Source: Desulfobacteraceae bacterium (lineage in GTDB: Bacteria; Desulfobacterota; Desulfobacteria; Desulfobacterales; SURF-7). From it: a stretch of 17,598 nt of DNA. The position numbers and the translations under genes are program-made. Positions 14,795 to 17,598 of this stretch are shown here, one piece after another; position 1 is the stretch's first letter; each line of letters begins with the position of its first letter. The stretch spans positions 1 through 17,598 of the forward strand of contig JAUXCK010000010.1 of assembly GCA_030618925.1 (NCBI GenBank). The letters run 5' to 3'. The notes beneath the pieces are model-generated. The model searched no databases. It was not told the DNA's origin and saw only the letters and a list, made by a program, of their open reading frames with translations.

Positions 14795-16279
14795 ATGAAC
14801 GAAAAATTTGAGCCGACTCTGGCATCCGTTAAAAAACATCTTATTCCCGAATGGTACCATGACGCGAAATTTGGCATCTTTATCCACTGGAGTCTTTCCG
14901 CCATTCCTGCTTTTGCCCCCACAGGTTTGGGAGATATTACCGAAACACTTAAAAGCCAGGGATGGGAAGCGCATCACACCAATAACCCCTATGCTGAATG
15001 GTATCTCAACTCCCTGAAGCTCAAGGACAGCCCGGTTCAGAAATACCACTATGAAAAATACGGGGAAGATTATTCCTATGACAATTTTGCATCCGAGTTC
15101 AACAACTCAATAAAAAACTGGGACCCGGAAACATGGGCAGAAACGTTTAAAACAGCAGGCGCCAGGTATGTTGTTCTTGTCACAAAACACCATGACGGCT
15201 TTCTCCTCTGGCCCAGTGATTGTCCAAACCCCATAAAGAAAGGGTGGCATACCGATCGTGATGTTGTGGGAGAATTGACGCGCGCAGTAAAAGCAAGGGA
15301 CATGCGAATGGGGTTTTACTATTCAGGCGCACTTGACTGGTCATTTAATGAAGCGCCCATAACCGATGTGTCGAGCTTAATCGTAAACGGTCCTACAGAC
15401 AAGAAATACGTGGATTATGTAAACAGACACTATCGCGAACTCATTGACAGATACAGACCATCTATCCTCTGGAACGATATCGGCTACCCGCCCGGCACCA
15501 ACCTTTTTGACCTGTTTGCATATTATTACAATACAATTTCTGACGGCCTGGTGAATGACCGCTGGATACAGATTCCCAGGAAGGGCCGATGGCTGTTCAC
15601 CGCATGGCCCATCAGGCGCATCCTGGGGTGGTTTTTTTTGAAAATGACATTAAAACACGGCATTAAACCGCCTAAGCCGCCGCACTGTGATTACGCTACT
15701 CCGGAATATACCACGCTGTCTACCATCTCAAAATACAAATGGGAATGTGTCCGGGGGATTGGAAAATCATTTGGCTACAATCAGAATGAAACCCCTGAAG
15801 ATTATCTGACAACACCCGAACTGGTAAAAATGCTTGTGGATGTTGTGAGCAAAAACGGAAACCTTTTGCTCAACATCGGACCCATGGCCGACGGGACCTT
15901 GCCGGATGTGCAAATAGAACGTGTACTGGGGTTGGGGAAATGGCTTGAGACAAACGGGGAGGCCATTTTTGACACACGACCCTGGACGGATGCCGAAGGC
16001 AAAACCGTTTGCAATATTGATATCCGGTTTACCCGGAAAAAAAATAGGGTATACGCCACACTGCTCGATACGCCTGACCATCAGGATGTTATCATCAAAC
16101 ACCTTCGGGCGGCAGGACATACGTGCATAAAACTTCTTGGTTTTCCGGACGATCTCAAATGGCAACAACTTGGGACGGACCTGTCTATAACACTTCCCGA
16201 CACACTGCCTGACAGCCCGGCCCACTCACTGATGATCTCACCCGTGCCGGAGCGCACAGGAACAGGAGGGAAAAAATAA
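14795..16279 (+). CDS. GH29 alpha-L-fucosidase, intracellular
   Basis: This 494-residue retaining glycosidase would release terminal L-fucose from small glycosides. GH29 features are visible in order: EWYHDAKFGIFIHWS with His31, LVTKHHDGFLLWPS with His132-His133, and GFYYSGALDWS. LWNDIGYP follows, with Asp228 at the nucleophile position. The conserved end is DVVSKNGNLLLNIGP then NGEAIFDTRPW. The acid/base residue is variable in the family and was not assigned. No signal peptide or lipobox is present: the protein starts MNEKFEPTLASVKK. It should therefore act in the cytoplasm on imported oligosaccharides, although no obvious importer lies nearby. The start is ATG 14795 with GGAGG five bases upstream. 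Its stop overlaps the probable start of the amidohydrolase gene, so the two are translationally coupled. A partial second copy lies at 5425-5772. Confidence 0.93.
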   Translation: MNEKFEPTLASVKKHLIPEWYHDAKFGIFIHWSLSAIPAFAPTGLGDITETLKSQGWEAHHTNNPYAEWYLNSLKLKDSPVQKYHYEKYGEDYSYDNFASEFNNSIKNWDPETWAETFKTAGARYVVLVTKHHDGFLLWPSDCPNPIKKGWHTDRDVVGELTRAVKARDMRMGFYYSGALDWSFNEAPITDVSSLIVNGPTDKKYVDYVNRHYRELIDRYRPSILWNDIGYPPGTNLFDLFAYYYNTISDGLVNDRWIQIPRKGRWLFTAWPIRRILGWFFLKMTLKHGIKPPKPPHCDYATPEYTTLSTISKYKWECVRGIGKSFGYNQNETPEDYLTTPELVKMLVDVVSKNGNLLLNIGPMADGTLPDVQIERVLGLGKWLETNGEAIFDTRPWTDAEGKTVCNIDIRFTRKKNRVYATLLDTPDHQDVIIKHLRAAGHTCIKLLGFPDDLKWQQLGTDLSITLPDTLPDSPAHSLMISPVPERTGTGGKK

Positions 16280-17241
16280 AGCCTGAATATAAAATTTTTG
16301 ATTCCTTATGTTATGTCCCGACAAAAGAAGTCATACTTGACTTAATCACCGCGTTGCCCCCCCAGATGGCACCCTATCTAAAAGATGTTTTCGGGCCGAA
16401 AGTGGCTCCCTTGCTCGGGATGGAGGCTGAGGAGCTTTATACCATCAAGACGACGATGACACAGGATGACATGCGAAAAGTACTGGCACCCAGAATCGCA
16501 CCCATGTCCGATAGTGTGGAAAACTTTTTACAACAGCTTGATGATATGGGAGTTGAAAAGGCGGTCATTTTCAACCTGGATGAAGAGACCCCCGGCGGCC
16601 TTAAAGGACTTCCAAATGACTATTATGCGGATATTGTAAAGCAGTATCCGGACAAATTCATCGGCATCGCAGGGATTGATCCATTAAAGGGCATGGATGC
16701 GGTCAGGGAAATAAGAAGATCCTATGATATCGGACTTCGGGGTATTGCCGTCAGGCCGTTCATGTTCGGAATACCGCCGCATCACAGGAAAATGTACCCG
16801 TTGTATGCCACATGTGTGGAGCTGGGTATGCCGATCTGGTTTCACCTTTCAATTAACTATTCAACCCAGACCATGGAAGTGGAAAGGCCTGTCTATCTGG
16901 ACATCGTGGCGCAGGATTTTCCCGAGCTGAAAATGATCGCCGGCCATGGGGGATGGCCATGGGTGGCGGAGATGATGGCCGTGGCCTGGCGGAATCCGAA
17001 TATCTATATTGATTTTGCATCCTATCTGCCAAAATATCTCACCAAGCCCGGCGCAGGCTGGGAGCCGCTTTTTCATTACGGAAATTCTGTTCTCCAGGAC
17101 AAGGTGCTTTTCGGCTCCACCTGGCTGTTTATGGGGCTCTCAATCAGGGAGTTGGCTGATCAGGTGCTGGAATTACCGCTTAAGGAAGAAGTGAAAAAAA
17201 AATGGCTCTATGAAAACGCCGCCACACTTTTTAAGGGATGA
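16276..17241 (+). CDS. amidohydrolase-2 family protein with degenerate metal site; probable ATA start
   Basis: This 321-residue TIM-barrel protein belongs to the amidohydrolase-2 family (lactonases, decarboxylases). AGHGGWPWV carries His224, and WFHLSIN carries His190. Two standard metal-ligand sites differ: the usual N-terminal DxHxH reads FDSLCYVP, and the late Asp of FGSD-type motifs is Thr282 (FGSTW). Metal-dependent hydrolysis is therefore uncertain. The first ATG/GTG/TTG-type codon is TTG 16354, but convincing protein (YKIFDSLCYVPTKEV) continues upstream in frame. That frame has no normal start back to TGA 16210. ATA 16276 lies six bases after GGAGG and overlaps the fucosidase stop as ATAA, so I place the start there. 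Coupling to the fucosidase suggests a role in deoxysugar or aglycone metabolism. L-fuconolactonases belong to this superfamily, but the altered metal site argues against assigning that function. Confidence 0.82.
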   Translation: MKPEYKIFDSLCYVPTKEVILDLITALPPQMAPYLKDVFGPKVAPLLGMEAEELYTIKTTMTQDDMRKVLAPRIAPMSDSVENFLQQLDDMGVEKAVIFNLDEETPGGLKGLPNDYYADIVKQYPDKFIGIAGIDPLKGMDAVREIRRSYDIGLRGIAVRPFMFGIPPHHRKMYPLYATCVELGMPIWFHLSINYSTQTMEVERPVYLDIVAQDFPELKMIAGHGGWPWVAEMMAVAWRNPNIYIDFASYLPKYLTKPGAGWEPLFHYGNSVLQDKVLFGSTWLFMGLSIRELADQVLELPLKEEVKKKWLYENAATLFKG

Positions 17242-17252
17242 CGCCGGAAATC

Positions 17253-17540
17253 TTAATTGCCATACCCATATACAATCAACATAGGCCGTTGGCAGCACTG
17301 TGCGACATCTTCAGCAACTGAGCCGAAAAACAGCCTCCTGAGTCCCCGGGTATGGGTTGCAGCCATAACCACCAGGTCATGCCGGCATGTTTCGTCGACA
17401 ATTGCACCCAATCGTGCTTCGGTCGCAACAGCCTGGCAGCGGACAGACGACGCCAGACTTTCTTTTTCTACCCACTCTCTAAGGATCTCCTCGGCCTCCT
17501 CGATTTCTTCTTCGAACGCGTCCGGCAAGTCGGAGGCCAA
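17253..17540 (-). CDS. truncated universal stress protein (UspA) C-terminal part
   Basis: The 95-residue frame matches the second half of a UspA domain: a helix rich in Glu (EEEIEEAEEILREWVEKE), then DLVVMAATHTRGLRRLFFGS, SVAEDVAQCCQRPMLIVYG and the stop. In intact proteins (~140-150 aa) an N-terminal strand carrying the ATP-contacting Asp comes first. Here a TAA at 17547-17549 closes the frame seven codons or fewer upstream of the TTG at 17540, and no good ribosome site is visible. The usual first glycine of the G-2x-G-9x-G(S/T) motif is Ala. It may be a broken gene, or a frameshift whose 5' part lies beyond the window edge. The remaining 58 bases could not settle this. It is convergent with the amidohydrolase (11-base gap). 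Confidence 0.6.
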   Translation of the reverse strand: MASDLPDAFEEEIEEAEEILREWVEKESLASSVRCQAVATEARLGAIVDETCRHDLVVMAATHTRGLRRLFFGSVAEDVAQCCQRPMLIVYGYGN

Positions 17541-17598
17541 GCGGTCTTAGGAAGACAACTGCTGGTAACAACTCCTTGGCTCACAGAACGACATGGCT

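Noticed and set aside
15767..16225. 152-codon minus-strand frame opposite the fucosidase
   Set aside because: The fucosidase frame carries all conserved GH29 motifs. This one is an antisense shadow.
1..17598. CRISPR arrays, tRNA/rRNA genes, transposases or integrases
   Set aside because: No regularly spaced direct repeats, RNA-gene sequence or mobile-element protein motifs were seen on either strand.

Overview
The window looks like an accessory region of a Gram-negative, strictly anaerobic bacterium, most plausibly a Desulfobacterota-type sediment organism. The anaerobe call rests on an oxygen-sensitive glycyl radical enzyme (GRE) and a GRE-activating radical SAM protein with two ferredoxin clusters. 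The Gram-negative call rests on an outer-membrane beta-barrel gene with a signal peptide. The phylum is inferred from overall gene flavour, and I could not test it.

Layout, left to right. (1) The 3' end of a membrane protein (PAP2-like) overlaps the start of a full-length GRE on the + strand (1-2672). (2) On the - strand, an APC-type amino-acid permease fused to two UspA domains (2831-5116) is preceded by an overlapping 54-residue one-helix membrane protein (5100-5264) and a good sigma70-type promoter. (3) A leftover piece of an alpha-L-fucosidase lies at 5425-5772. (4) A - strand B12/acyl-CoA operon holds a coenzyme-B12-binding mutase small subunit, a methylmalonyl-CoA-decarboxylase-like crotonase and a MeaB chaperone GTPase (8218 down to 5951). 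Immediately upstream is a gene scar that begins like an acyl-CoA ligase and ends in another frame (8235-8440). (5) A GRE-activating enzyme (8588-9532, -) follows. (6) Next comes an outer-membrane beta-barrel gene broken by one in-frame TGA (9674-10792, -). (7) A 480-base region holds only the tail of a lost FAD oxidoreductase (about 10934-11143, +). (8) A deoxysugar module contains an L-fucose-isomerase-family protein and a rhamnulokinase-like FGGY kinase (-), divergent from a cytoplasmic GH29 alpha-L-fucosidase and an amidohydrolase-2 protein (+). The amidohydrolase appears to start at an ATA codon. (9) A truncated UspA protein (-) closes the window.

How the parts could fit together (inference): fucosidase, isomerase and kinase would release and phosphorylate L-fucose or a similar 6-deoxysugar. 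Anaerobic 6-deoxysugar breakdown gives lactaldehyde and 1,2-propanediol, which some bacteria dehydrate with a GRE. The propionyl-CoA formed downstream would pass through a B12 mutase / MeaB / methylmalonyl-CoA decarboxylase set. However, the aldolase, the reductase, the mutase large subunit and any microcompartment genes are absent here. The GRE also lacks a His-Ser pair that I recall from glycerol/propanediol dehydratases, so its substrate is unknown.

Four gene remnants separate the intact modules, so the region looks as if it has been assembled and trimmed repeatedly.
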